From Gnetum montanum (taxonomy: Eukaryota; Streptophyta; Gnetopsida; Gnetales; Gnetaceae): a DNA stretch of 62,000 nt. The notes under the pieces were generated by a model, which saw only the letters and a program-made list of their open reading frames with translations, was not told where the DNA came from and made no database searches. Positions 61,260-62,000 of this stretch are shown piece after piece. Position numbers and translations under genes: made by a program. The stretch spans positions 312,383 through 374,382 of the forward strand of contig MNCI01000952.1 in assembly GCA_015680685.1 (NCBI GenBank), written 5' to 3'. Each line of letters begins with the position of its first letter. The first letter of the stretch is position 1.

Positions 61260-62000
61260 TTCAGAAGGAAGTAAGGAAACCTAACTTAAACAAATTATAA
61301 GTACAAAATAAAGAGAACCGAACGAGAGAGAGAGAATACTAAGATAATGAAAAAAACGAGGCACGGAACAGAAATCAGCCTTTCAATTACAGAAAAACTG
61401 TGAAGTGATGGGAGGTTGCCATTTGTCATGCATTATATCACACAATCCCGGTGTATATGTATTTCCAAGGTTTCAGTTTTTGATTTCATATCTCAGTACA
61501 ACGTATTTGTGGATATATTTAAAGCCTAAAATTTGTGCAGCACCGACATTGGACAAGAGGCATTGCTGCTGCCACGTTTGTCACCTCGTCGGCCTTTTGC
61601 TTAATTTTGACGTTTCCATTGCTAATGACACGCACATGGTATGCTACCAGGACTTGGAATTTTAAATATTTTACTTGCATTTTACGTTTATTTTTCCATG
61701 TGTTTTGTCTTGGAGTAGGTTCAATGATTCTTTTAAACGTCAAATATGCATGCATAACAAGAAGTTTATCTATGATATATATCAGAAATATACGAATATT
61801 TATAGTTCTCGTGTGATTTTGGCAGCCGTGGCTGTTACATAGTCGATAGATAAATCGTGTGTAAAATAATTAGGCGATGGGTTCGATTTTAGCAAGCAAT
61901 GTTGAGTCAGGCCCGTGCCCCGTATGGGCGAGGTTGACATCAACACTCAGCTGTAAACTAATTTGAACAGCATGTAAAGCCGTTCCTTCTGTTAAGGTGG
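61260..62000. other. Right end of window without recognised gene
   Basis: A (GA)n run is near 61325. An ORF at 61405-61665 has no recognised domain. GGGTTCGATTTT near 61880 resembles a box B and could be part of a tRNA-derived SINE, but no box A or duplication is certain. Confidence 0.35.

Noticed and set aside
61860-61900. tRNA gene at GGGTTCGATTTT
   Set aside because: No cloverleaf can be folded; at best a SINE fragment.

Overview
This is eukaryotic nuclear DNA from a land plant. The evidence is one intron-split organelle-targeted mTERF-family gene, a background of AT-rich sequence, and old, nested Ty3/gypsy LTR retrotransposons of the Athila/Tat type with tRNA-Asp-like primer binding sites. 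The 6.1 kb intron and the amount of decayed LTR material suit a large, slowly purged genome such as a gymnosperm. That is inference; the species cannot be fixed from the sequence.

Layout. 1-3264: the 3' part of retrotransposon A (+): a long third ORF (ORF3), polypurine tract and 3' LTR. 3265-9345: retrotransposon B (-), consisting of RNase H, RT, protease, gag, PBS and 5' LTR, cut at the A junction. 9346-10481: upstream region with a ~185 bp direct repeat. 10482-19878: the mTERF gene (+), 7 coding exons, about 698 codons. Its second intron holds a solo LTR with a 5 bp target duplication, a SINE-like insertion with a 19 bp target duplication, and an unidentified coding-like relic. 19879-22475: AT-rich sequence. 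22476-35594: complete retrotransposon D (+), LTR-PBS-gag-PR-RT-RH-IN-spacer-ORF3-PPT-LTR, with target duplication GTGAT/GTGAC. 35595-36706 and 58939-59030: two parts of one LINE reverse transcriptase (-), split by retrotransposon E (-, 36712-58933, target duplication CCAAT). Retrotransposon F (+, 39473-48787), which has gag and ORF3 but no pol, sits inside ORF3 of E. 59040-62000: AT-rich DNA, then a GC-rich stretch with microsatellites, a short tandem repeat, a TATA-like site and a heat-shock-element-like motif.

The most interesting system is the retrotransposon family. Four copies (A, D, E, F) carry the same extra ORF between integrase and the 3' LTR. It has an N-terminal domain that looks like the plant 'putative plant transposon protein' domain, followed by a long coiled coil. 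In D, E and F a long conserved non-coding spacer lies before ORF3. The spacer contains a second promoter-like unit, short palindromes followed by TATA, that mimics the LTR promoter. In F and D it is followed by a possible short intron whose acceptor abuts the ORF3 start codon. This suggests a separately transcribed, spliced ORF3 mRNA. The palindromes differ between copies (GATATC, CATCGATG, GTATAC) while the architecture stays the same.

All retrotransposon ORFs are broken by stops or frameshifts, and several catalytic residues are changed. The mTERF gene is the only gene that looks functional. Single-N positions at 41095, 48926 and 49379 mark contig joins; the piece 48927-49378 appears to be assembled in the wrong orientation.
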